A stretch of DNA of 11,989 nt from JAXDLH01 sp034666705 (GTDB taxonomy: Bacteria; Chloroflexota; UBA6077; SHYK01): assembly GCA_034666705.1 (NCBI GenBank), contig JAXDLH010000174.1, positions 1-11,989 on the forward strand. The letters run 5' to 3'. This document shows, piece by piece, positions 5,702 to 11,989 of the stretch; position 1 is the first letter of the stretch, and each line of letters opens with the position of its first letter. The notes under the pieces were generated by a model. That model saw only the letters and a program-made list of their open reading frames with translations, made no database searches and had not been told where the DNA came from. The position numbers and the translations under genes were made by a program.

Positions 5702-7432
5702 TCACTTCAGATCCCACGTCTCCACGTTCCACGCTTCGGTGGAATACGTCGACGTGCCCGTCACTCCTTCGATCCGGTTGGCGACGACGTTGGGCGTGAC
5801 CGTGTTCGCGAGCACCATCGACGGGATCTGGTCCGTCTGGATGCGGACCAGGCGGCCGAGCGCTTCCATGCGTGCCGGGAACGGAATCGTGGTGAGGTAT
5901 TGCTGCACGGCTGTGTCCACGTCCGGGTTGCTGTAGCGTGGGTTGTTCCCCGTTGCGGTGAAGCGGTTCTCCGGTAGCGGGATGGACGTGCTGCGGAAGC
6001 GGTTCATCGAGCGCGACGTGAGATCGATGTTGGACTCGACCAGCTCATAGGACGCGAAGGTCGCGCGATACTCGCGGTCCCCGGCGCGCTGCGGTGGAAT
6101 CAGGTTCTGCTCCACCGCAATGCCGAGCTGCTGCCAGTAGTCGCTTACGGCGGCCGTCGCTCGGGGATGGATGTCGTTCTGCGTCGTCGTATTGATCGTA
6201 ACGCTGAGCTGCTGGCCGGATGCGTCGACGAGCGAGCCGTCCCCGCGGCGGGTGTAGCCGAGATCCTGGAGCGCCTGGGTTGCGGCGCGCGGCTCGTACT
6301 GATAGTGCGTGATGTTGGCCTTGATCGCATCGTACTCGGGCGCGCCCGGGGGCACGAAGCTGTCGTTGACGGTCGCCTGGCCGTGGAAGAGCGTATCGAT
6401 CAGTTGATCCCGATCGATCGCCTGCAGCATGGCGCGGCGGAAGCGCAGCTCCGTGATGATCGGTGGGTTGGGGTTGACGAACTGCGTGTGGATCGGCAGC
6501 CAGCCATACGGCCGGGTCGAGATGCGGCCCGTCGGCCACTGCTCGCCGAGCTGGACCGCCTGGTCGACGGAGAGCGCGCGACCGAGGCTCATGTCCGTGC
6601 CCGCGAGGACGTTTGCCATGAGCGTCGTCGGGTCGGGGATGAAGTGAATCTCGAGCTGGTCGATGTGCGGTCGGCCCAGTACATAGTCATCATTGGCGTC
6701 GAGGATCACCAGGTTGTCGATCTGCCAGTCCGTCATCTTATAGGGGCCGGCTCCGACGAAGCCGCCGGTCCAAAATGACGACCCGGCGAACGCCAGCGGA
6801 TCGTCGTTGTATGCCTGCTCCGCCACGTGGGCGGGGATCGGCATGCCAGCGAGGAGGTAGCTGAACATCGAGTCGGCCTCGATGAACGGCTGTTTCCAGA
6901 ACACCGTGATCGTGCGAGCATCCGGCGTATCGATGTGGTCGATCAGGTTATAGACCGGATTGAGAGGGATGCCGATCTCGTTGTCGTGATCCACGGTCAT
7001 ACCGAAACGAAAGTCGTCGGCGGTGACGGGCGCGCCGTCGTGCCACTTCGCCGTCGCGGCAATCTTCCAGGTCGTCTGCATGGTGCCGTCCGGGAAGAGC
7101 TTCCAGTTCCCGTTGTCCACGGTCGGCACATCCTCGGCGAGTTGCTTGCGTACGGCGCCGCGGTCATCGCGATGGGTGAGGCCGGCGTTGACCATCTCCT
7201 CGATGGCGTCGAGCCCCTGTACCTTACCGACCTGGGACTGCGTCTTCTGCTGGATCAACGAAACTGGCGTGGAGCGAATAGCCGCCACGATGCGCTTGAC
7301 TGTCCGTGGCTGCGCGCCGGACGCCTGTTGCCCGGACGCGCTGGGCGACTGCGCGCCGGGGGTGCTCGAACTGGCGCAGCCGGCAATGACGCTGACTATG
7401 ACGACGAGCCCGACGAGAGATCGCAGCGCCAT
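5702..7432 (-). CDS. Family 5 ABC transporter substrate-binding lipoprotein (peptide/nickel/organic solute type)
   Basis: This 576-residue protein starts with a lipoprotein signal peptide: MALRS, a hydrophobic run, then IAGC with the lipidated Cys at 19. A Ser/Gln/Gly linker follows to about residue 45. Near residues 120-150 it has the family 5 (SBP_bac_5, DppA/OppA-like) signature: DGTMQTTWKI, AKWHDGAPVTADDFRFGM. It should be anchored outside the membrane and deliver a solute to an ABC permease. No permease or ATPase gene is in the window, so it either uses a system encoded elsewhere or is an orphan. The ATG at 7432 has GGGAGGA with 5-6 nt spacing. A promoter-like pair lies upstream at 7465-7493. 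The family binds peptides, nickel, opines and other organic molecules; the ligand cannot be read from sequence. Confidence 0.92.
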   Translation of the reverse strand: MALRSLVGLVVIVSVIAGCASSSTPGAQSPSASGQQASGAQPRTVKRIVAAIRSTPVSLIQQKTQSQVGKVQGLDAIEEMVNAGLTHRDDRGAVRKQLAEDVPTVDNGNWKLFPDGTMQTTWKIAATAKWHDGAPVTADDFRFGMTVDHDNEIGIPLNPVYNLIDHIDTPDARTITVFWKQPFIEADSMFSYLLAGMPIPAHVAEQAYNDDPLAFAGSSFWTGGFVGAGPYKMTDWQIDNLVILDANDDYVLGRPHIDQLEIHFIPDPTTLMANVLAGTDMSLGRALSVDQAVQLGEQWPTGRISTRPYGWLPIHTQFVNPNPPIITELRFRRAMLQAIDRDQLIDTLFHGQATVNDSFVPPGAPEYDAIKANITHYQYEPRAATQALQDLGYTRRGDGSLVDASGQQLSVTINTTTQNDIHPRATAAVSDYWQQLGIAVEQNLIPPQRAGDREYRATFASYELVESNIDLTSRSMNRFRSTSIPLPENRFTATGNNPRYSNPDVDTAVQQYLTTIPFPARMEALGRLVRIQTDQIPSMVLANTVTPNVVANRIEGVTGTSTYSTEAWNVETWDLK

Positions 7433-7464
7433 AAAATTCCTCCCTTTACGTTGGCATTAGCCTA

Positions 7465-7493
7465 ACCATAGTGAGCAGATCGTGCCGCGTCAA
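7465..7493 (-). promoter_or_regulatory. Sigma-70-type promoter for the substrate-binding lipoprotein gene
   Basis: On the minus strand TTGACG (7488-7493, 5 of 6 to consensus) and TATGGT (7465-7470, 4 of 6) are separated by exactly 17 nt. They lie in the 88-nt gap between the ThDP enzyme stop (7521) and the lipoprotein start (7432). A start of transcription near 7458 would give a leader of about 25 nt. This is the best promoter match I found in the window and suggests that the lipoprotein can be made independently of the ThDP enzyme. Confidence 0.5.
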
Positions 7494-7520
7494 AGCGCTA
7501 TGCAATCGTGCTCGGGCCGG

Positions 7521-9293
7521 CTAGCTTTCTTGCAGCGGCCCGGGCACCCGCACGGCGATGACCGCGGGAATCGACTCGCGGCGGACGGCGTCGAGCCCGC
7601 GCTGGAGGGCCGGTCCGACCTGCGCGGTCTCCGTGACGTACTCGCCATAGCCGCCGGCGGCCTCGGCGAGCTTCGCGTAGTCTGGCGGCGGATCGAACGT
7701 GCCACCGGCGTAGTTGTTGCCGCCGACGGCAAATCCCTCGGGGTAGGTGGCGCGCAGGCCGGTCGTGCCGGTGCTGTAGGTGCCATTCACGAAGATGACA
7801 GAGAGGTACGCCGCCTTGTGGTACCGCGCGGCCCAGAGCGCCGCCTCTGGTGTGCCGAACATGTAGTAGCCGTCCCCGCTCGCCAGGACCACGTCGCGGT
7901 CGGGGGCGGCGATCTTGGCGCCGAACGCAGCCCCGGATCCCCAGCCGCCGGAGCTGCTGCCGCTGCGAAAGTAGGTGCCCGGCTGCGCACGACGCGCGTA
8001 GGCCTGCACCATCTCGCTGTTCGAGAGCGCGTCGTTCAAGAGAATCGCGTCGGGCTCCAGCAGCTTGCCGAGCTGGTAGCCTACCCAGCGCCCATCCGGC
8101 TGCGCACGCTGCCCTGCCTCGATGGCCAGCGCTTCGTCGCGCGCCGCTCGCTCGTGCTTCTGGCGCGCGAAGCGCTCGCGCCGCTCGGCGATGCGGCTCA
8201 AGTCGCTTGCCATGAGCATGCCGGTCGCCGCTTCATGGATCGCTCGCGCGACGTTCACCGCGGTCGCCGGAAGCCAGCGGTCGGCGCGGAACTCCATGGT
8301 CTTGAAGCGCGAGAGGACAGGATCGGCGCTGATCCAGGCGATCTTCGCATCCGCCCCGGGCGCATCGACGCCAGGCATATACGGCATGATCTCTTCCCAG
8401 ACCACTGCCACGTCCACGTCGCGGGGCCGCGGCCCGGTACCGAAGAGGGCGTGCGTCGTGGGGAAGTTGAGGCGGTCGGCATTGCCGGATTGCATGACCG
8501 GGATGCCCAGCAGCTCGGCGAGCCGCACCAGCTCCTCAACAGCCTCCGGATCGCGCCCGACTCGCCCGACATAGAAGCACGGGTTCTCGGCGTGCACGAG
8601 CCAGCGGGCGATCTCCCGGGCATCGTCCGGATCGGGCCAGGTCGGGCGGGCGAGACCGAGTTGGTCGCGCGTGGGGAAGCGCGTGCTGCCGGGCAACGAG
8701 AGCATCGCCGTTTCCCGCGGCACGGAGAGATAGACCGGCCCGCGCGGCTCGCTCATGGCGATCTGGAGCAGGCGGCTCACCATGAGCCCGGGATTATCCT
8801 GGTGCTCCAGGCGGTGATCCGCCTTCGTGTATTGCCGGACGATCTCACCCTGGTCGCGCGGCTCCTGATACCACTGGACTGGGTTGTCGCGCCCGCCGGT
8901 CATCGAGCCCGGAAAGGCGCGCGGCCCGGTGCCGGCCATCATGAGGATCGGATTGCAGCCGCGCCAGGCGGTGTGCAGCGCCGCGCCGTAGTGGAGCGTG
9001 CCGACGTCCACGTGGACCGCGGTCGCCGCGGGCTGGTTGCGCACCATGGCGTTGCCGATGGCGGCGTTCAGCGTCACCGATTCGTGCATCATCGTGATGA
9101 GTCGGGGTGCTGGCCAGCCGCGCTGCTCGGCCTTGGCAATTGCTTCCTGGTAGAAGGCGATCTCTGAGCCGGAGACGAAAAAGAGGTTGTCCACGCCGCC
9201 GAGCTTCAGCGCGGCTACCACGGCGTCGGACCATTCCTCGGCGCCGTACTCGTTCCAGAAGCTGTCAACCCCGCGCATCTGCGTCTCGAGCAT
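7521..9293 (-). CDS. Thiamine-diphosphate-dependent enzyme, acetolactate synthase/benzoylformate decarboxylase fold
   Basis: This 590-residue protein has the usual length and three-domain layout: PYR domain, central domain, PP domain. The catalytic Glu is E71 in MMHESVTLNAA. The diphosphate motif begins ASGDGYYMFGTPEAALWA (GDG at about 473) and ends with the Asn of IFVNGTYS about 30 residues later. The family cleaves or condenses 2-oxo acids. Here the usual NN/NNG reads NG and the HVDVGTLHYGAAL segment is unlike true acetolactate synthase, so a decarboxylase or lyase in a catabolic route is more likely than branched-chain amino-acid synthesis. No ilvN or ilvC is nearby. I chose the ATG at 9293; a GTG at 9302 would add three residues. 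A hairpin overlaps its ribosome site. It lies 54 nt after the PgeF-like gene and may share its transcript. Confidence 0.88.
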   Translation of the reverse strand: MLETQMRGVDSFWNEYGAEEWSDAVVAALKLGGVDNLFFVSGSEIAFYQEAIAKAEQRGWPAPRLITMMHESVTLNAAIGNAMVRNQPAATAVHVDVGTLHYGAALHTAWRGCNPILMMAGTGPRAFPGSMTGGRDNPVQWYQEPRDQGEIVRQYTKADHRLEHQDNPGLMVSRLLQIAMSEPRGPVYLSVPRETAMLSLPGSTRFPTRDQLGLARPTWPDPDDAREIARWLVHAENPCFYVGRVGRDPEAVEELVRLAELLGIPVMQSGNADRLNFPTTHALFGTGPRPRDVDVAVVWEEIMPYMPGVDAPGADAKIAWISADPVLSRFKTMEFRADRWLPATAVNVARAIHEAATGMLMASDLSRIAERRERFARQKHERAARDEALAIEAGQRAQPDGRWVGYQLGKLLEPDAILLNDALSNSEMVQAYARRAQPGTYFRSGSSSGGWGSGAAFGAKIAAPDRDVVLASGDGYYMFGTPEAALWAARYHKAAYLSVIFVNGTYSTGTTGLRATYPEGFAVGGNNYAGGTFDPPPDYAKLAEAAGGYGEYVTETAQVGPALQRGLDAVRRESIPAVIAVRVPGPLQES

Positions 9294-9301
9294 GGTCCTC
9301 A

Positions 9302-9321
9302 CCCCTGATCGTTCTCAGGGG
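9302..9321 (-). promoter_or_regulatory. Hairpin covering the ribosome binding site of the ThDP enzyme gene
   Basis: On the minus strand CCCCTGA (9315-9321) and TCAGGGG (9302-9308) form a perfect 7-bp stem with the loop GAACGA. The 3' arm contains the GGGG/GGTGA ribosome site just ahead of the ATG at 9293. No T-run follows. The position suggests translational control, or coupling to the upstream gene, rather than termination. Confidence 0.5.
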
Positions 9322-9347
9322 CCATCATACTCCTCGGCAAGCCGTGC

Positions 9348-10169
9348 TCAGCTCGTGAGCAGTTGGATGCAGGCGGCGAACCGCCCAGACGCTGGGCCCT
9401 CGCGCCGGTCGGAGAAAAAGGTATCGGTCGCGCGGTAGGTGGAGATGCCGGCAACCTCGATCTGGGCTGCGGGCACGCCCGCGGCGACGAGCTCGAGAGT
9501 GTTCGCCCGCCACAGGTCCAAGTGTCCCTTGCCGTTCGGTAGCAGGCGGATCAGCTCGCGCCACCGTTCGGGGAACGCCGCTCGCACCTGTTCGATCACC
9601 TCGGGGCCAACCTCGTAATCGTCCGGCCCAATCGCCGGGCCGATGCCGACGATCACGTTCGCCGGATCGCAGGCGAAGTTCGTATGCATGCGGGTGAGCA
9701 GCGCGGCGCCGACGTGGCGCACCGTGCCACGCCAGCCGGCGTGCGCCAGTCCGGCGACGTGCGTCACTGGGTCGTACGCGACCAAGGGCACGCAGTCGGC
9801 GGCGAGGATCGCGAGGCAGATGCCGGGGGTTGCGGTCACCACCGCATCAGTGGCGGGCAGCGCCGAGTCGAAGTCGAGCGCCCCACGCCCTGCAACGGCG
9901 TCGTCCGCTATCGCGACGTGGGCGCCATGCACTTGTTGGCATGCGACGACCTGCGCAATCGGCACGTCGGCCGCGGCAAAGAGCCGGCGGCGGTTCGCCG
10001 CGACGCCATTGGGATCGTCCCCAACGTGGAAGCTGAGGTTCAGGCTGCGGTACGGCGGTGGGCTACCGCCGCCAGCCCGAGTCGACACGAAGTGCTGCAC
10101 ACCCGGTTCGCGCGCCAGATTGTCGAACTGAAACACGCGGATGTCATGAGTCAGCGCGCGAAATGGCAC
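9348..10169 (-). CDS. Laccase-domain (YfiH/PgeF, Cu-oxidase_4) family protein
   Basis: This 273-residue protein has the full family pattern. It shows NLSFHVGDD, QQVHGAHV (H81), LAADCVPLVAYDP (C126), GLAHAGWRGT (H143), GIGPAIGPDDYEVG and FFSDRREG...GR. H81, C126 and H143 are the expected metal (Zn/Cu) ligands. Family members have been described as polyphenol oxidases, as purine-nucleoside-acting enzymes and as a peptidoglycan-editing factor; I cannot choose between these from sequence. The usual CT before the FFS motif is replaced by ST (243-244). The start is a GTG at 10169 with a weak GGACGGA upstream, so the N-terminus is uncertain by a few residues. It heads the minus-strand block, 54 nt before the ThDP gene. 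Confidence 0.9.
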   Translation of the reverse strand: MPFRALTHDIRVFQFDNLAREPGVQHFVSTRAGGGSPPPYRSLNLSFHVGDDPNGVAANRRRLFAAADVPIAQVVACQQVHGAHVAIADDAVAGRGALDFDSALPATDAVVTATPGICLAILAADCVPLVAYDPVTHVAGLAHAGWRGTVRHVGAALLTRMHTNFACDPANVIVGIGPAIGPDDYEVGPEVIEQVRAAFPERWRELIRLLPNGKGHLDLWRANTLELVAAGVPAAQIEVAGISTYRATDTFFSDRREGPASGRFAACIQLLTS

Positions 10170-10681
10170 GGTCCGTCCAATTCTTCAGTTACGCGGCAGT
10201 TCTCCAGTTGCTCCCAAGCATGCCCGGGTCTGCTTTGCGCCGCAAGCTCGCTCGTTGGCACGTTCCACACTACGGGCTCCAATCAGGGCGGTTCAGCCAG
10301 ATAACCCGCAGGGCCATGGTGCATATCAGCAGAAGTGGGAAGAGTGCCGTGCTCCCATTTGGCCCGCCGCCGCAACGCCATCTTGTGGTCATTTTCGGGA
10401 TTGCAACGACCAGTAACCGCAATCTGGAAACGATTGTTTCATTTGTGTCAAACGGAAGTCAATTAACGTTAATTTGTGTAATTTACCTAATCGTTACTGC
10501 AAGCAACTTGGATCTACTCGAAGCGATTCAATACTGGTTACGCAGAATTCCCTTCGAGGTTATGAATGGCTGAATGTGAACTTATCTTCGTTATAGAGAA
10601 AGTACAGAGATCACGTAACGGAAATCACCGAACTTGTCACCATCAGCAACCACAAATGTGCAAGTAGTCAAGGGAGGTAGC
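10170..10681. other. Divergent intergenic region, AT-rich in its right part
   Basis: This 512-nt stretch separates the divergent PgeF-like and surface-protein genes. The left third is GC-rich like its neighbours. From about 10385 it becomes markedly AT-rich, unlike the rest of the window. It contains the 14-bp palindrome AATTAACGTTAATT (10461-10474) flanked by two direct copies of ATTTGTGT (10441-10448, 10472-10479). It also has two copies of a GTAACSGMAATC motif (10413-10424, 10615-10626). I see no RNA gene. A weak -35/-10 pair (TTGGAT at 10508, AATACT at 10530) is possible. The surface-protein promoter should lie here. Confidence 0.5.
10461..10474. promoter_or_regulatory. Perfect 14-bp AT-rich palindrome, candidate operator
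   Basis: AATTAACGTTAATT is its own reverse complement and stands out in a GC-rich genome. It lies about 210 nt upstream of the surface-protein ATG, with ATTTGTGT repeated on either side in the same orientation. That layout suits a dimeric transcription factor site; no regulator gene is in the window. Confidence 0.35.
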
Positions 10682-11941
10682 ATGAATCGACATACATTTC
10701 CCTTCGTAAGGCTCGCGATTGCCCTGCTGCTGCTCGCAGGCCTTGCGGCGCCCAGCCTCTCGTCAGCCGGCGGGCAAGGGGCGCCGCGCGTCGAGGCTGC
10801 GGCGTTGACCCCCACTGCCACGCCGTCATTGCAACCGGGATGCACCGACTTCAACCCGAATCGGGATCTCAGCGGTGACCTGTTCGGCCGAGGCACGGGG
10901 CGTGGCACGGTGCTCAATGCAAGCCTGACGTGCACTTACCAGGCAGGAATCGCGTCGTACGTGATCCCGAGCGGCAACCCACAAGACACGGATATCCCGC
11001 TGCAGATTCTTTTCTCCAGTCAGATGGTGATGGTCGCCCCGGGGCAGACGCTCACCCTGAGTATCGACCTCCCGCCCTGCGCGTACCAGCTCGATCTGTT
11101 TCGCGGGAGCTTGCTCCCCAATTTCGTGGGGCAGGTGTACTACAACGAGCGGCTGCTGGGGGCGATCCGCGGCAGCAATGGGATATGCACGACCCCTACC
11201 GCCACCTCGACATCGACCATGACGCCGACCGCCACGTCGACGCCGACCGCCACGTCGACCTCGACCTCCACGTCGACGCCTACTTCCACGTCAACCGCGA
11301 CCAATACGCCCACGGCGACTGCTACCGAGACGATGACGGCGACGCCAACCTCGACGAGTTTCGCGGTCAGCGGCAGCATCCCGGTCCCGACGAACGTAGG
11401 TCAGACGGCGACGCCGGTACCGACGATGACCCCGCAGACGGGTCAGATCCCATTCAATAACAACAACACGTTCCCCCCTGGGCAGACGGTCAACAACTTC
11501 AGCGCACCGATCGTGAACAATCCGGCCCCGCCCGCCAACAACGTGGCGCCGGCCCCGGTCGTCAACAACGTCGTGGCTCAGCCCCAGGTGAGCGGCAACC
11601 CGCCGCAGCCCGGCGTGCTGGTGCAGGGCGTCCAGGCTGCGCCGCCTGTGGCCCCGCAGGTGCTCGGTATCCAGGACGTCGGTCCCGCGCCGGAAATCGC
11701 CGCCGAGGTGCCGGCGGCGCTGCCCGAGGTCGGCGGCATTGCCGAGGCACCACCCGCGCCAATCGTGGCTGGAATCCAGTCGGCCCCGGCAGTGCAAACG
11801 CTACCGGTGCGCGTGAATCAGATTCCATCGACGGGCGGCGTCGATCCGACGCCCGTCGCCGTAGGCCTGAGTATCCTCGCCGGTATGGGCCTCTGGCTGA
11901 GGAGCCGTGGGCGCTCCGAAGAGGATGAGCGTACGGAGTAG
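10682..11941 (+). CDS. Secreted cell-surface protein with Thr/Ser/Pro stalk and sortase-like C-terminal signal
   Basis: This protein has 419 residues. Parts in order: a Sec signal peptide (about 1-29: NRH, a hydrophobic run, cut near SSA-GG); a small domain (about 50-170) with four Cys (54, 84, 133, 169) that could form two disulphides; a TPTATS-type stalk (170-226); an Asn/Pro/Val-rich stretch (255-320); an Ala/Pro-rich stretch; and a C-terminal signal of IPSTG (381-385), a hydrophobic segment (392-406) and RSRGR plus an acidic tail. The last part looks like an LPxTG sorting signal with Ile for Leu. I chose the ATG at 10682 because GGGAGGT lies 3-4 nt upstream and the signal peptide follows. 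I do not recognise the N-terminal domain. It is probably a cell-envelope or filament-like protein; function unknown. Confidence 0.85.
   Translation: MNRHTFPFVRLAIALLLLAGLAAPSLSSAGGQGAPRVEAAALTPTATPSLQPGCTDFNPNRDLSGDLFGRGTGRGTVLNASLTCTYQAGIASYVIPSGNPQDTDIPLQILFSSQMVMVAPGQTLTLSIDLPPCAYQLDLFRGSLLPNFVGQVYYNERLLGAIRGSNGICTTPTATSTSTMTPTATSTPTATSTSTSTSTPTSTSTATNTPTATATETMTATPTSTSFAVSGSIPVPTNVGQTATPVPTMTPQTGQIPFNNNNTFPPGQTVNNFSAPIVNNPAPPANNVAPAPVVNNVVAQPQVSGNPPQPGVLVQGVQAAPPVAPQVLGIQDVGPAPEIAAEVPAALPEVGGIAEAPPAPIVAGIQSAPAVQTLPVRVNQIPSTGGVDPTPVAVGLSILAGMGLWLRSRGRSEEDERTE
11222..11257 (+). repeat. Tandem 18-bp coding repeat in the surface-protein stalk
   Basis: Two exact copies of acgccgaccgccacgtcg (11222-11239 and 11240-11257) encode TPTATS twice. 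The surrounding 11195-11370 is a degenerate continuation of the same ACG/TCG/CCG/GCC codon pattern. Such a tract could change length by slippage. Confidence 0.8.
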
Positions 11942-11970
11942 CACACTCCGCAACGTGACGTGAACGAGAG

Positions 11971-11989
11971 ATGCCGCCGCGGCCCCCGG
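11971..11989 (+). CDS. Possible start of a downstream gene (cut by window edge)
   Basis: An ATG at 11971 follows GAACGAGAG, 29 nt after the surface-protein stop, on the same strand. It reads MPPRPP before the window ends. The ribosome site is poor and nothing can be said of the product. The only support is position and strand. Confidence 0.2.

Noticed and set aside
7482..9167. Plus-strand open frame of 561 codons opposite the ThDP enzyme
   Set aside because: It is long only because the sense gene is GC-rich at third positions. No motif, no ribosome site, low-complexity composition.
10058..10573. Open frame of 171 codons on the plus strand, with a hydrophobic C-terminal part in the AT-rich region
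   Set aside because: Its 5' part is antisense to the PgeF-like gene, no start has a ribosome site (including the ATG at 10163), and I recognise no family motif in it. Better read as intergenic sequence.
11140..11379. Minus-strand frame with alternating Val/Asp/Glu repeats inside the stalk-coding region
   Set aside because: It is the reverse reading of the Thr/Ser/Pro codon repeat and has no independent support.

Overview
The window is GC-rich and holds seven minus-strand genes in a row, flanked by plus-strand genes at both ends. I infer a Chloroflexota bacterium (Thermomicrobia-like). The signs are the composition, the family 5 lipoprotein, the Thr/Ser/Pro-rich surface protein and the abundant intergenic hairpins. 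This placement rests on style only; no rRNA or marker gene is present.

Layout. Positions 1-279 form an almost perfect inverted repeat (135-nt arms, 9-nt centre). It carries the start of one DUF2630-type gene leaving on the minus strand (1-60, cut by the window edge) and a complete copy leaving on the plus strand (220-510). A terminator-like hairpin (537-585) separates the plus copy from the convergent minus-strand block. In order of transcription (right to left) that block is: a YfiH/PgeF laccase-domain protein (9348-10169), a thiamine-diphosphate (ThDP) enzyme of the acetolactate synthase fold (7521-9293), a family 5 substrate-binding lipoprotein (5702-7432), a bicupin (4476-5588), an ornithine cyclodeaminase/mu-crystallin family protein (3259-4278), a second bicupin (1934-3073) and a gentisate 1,2-dioxygenase-like bicupin (611-1633). 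After a roughly 510-bp intergenic region that becomes AT-rich, a plus-strand gene (10682-11941) encodes a secreted protein with a low-complexity stalk and a sortase-like C-terminus.

How the genes may work together. The block from the ThDP enzyme to the dioxygenase looks like a small-molecule catabolic locus. The lipoprotein would capture an oligopeptide-like or other organic solute. The ThDP enzyme would cleave or decarboxylate a 2-oxo acid. The cyclodeaminase-family protein would act on an amino or imino intermediate, and the dioxygenase would open an aromatic ring. The two paralogous bicupins of unknown function, one on each side of the cyclodeaminase-like gene, are the most distinctive part. 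No permease, ATPase or downstream gentisate-pathway gene (maleylpyruvate isomerase, fumarylpyruvate hydrolase) is in the window, so the pathway is inference. The gaps between genes are wide (54-300 nt) and several carry hairpins, repeats or promoter-like sequence. The block may therefore be several transcription units rather than one tight operon.
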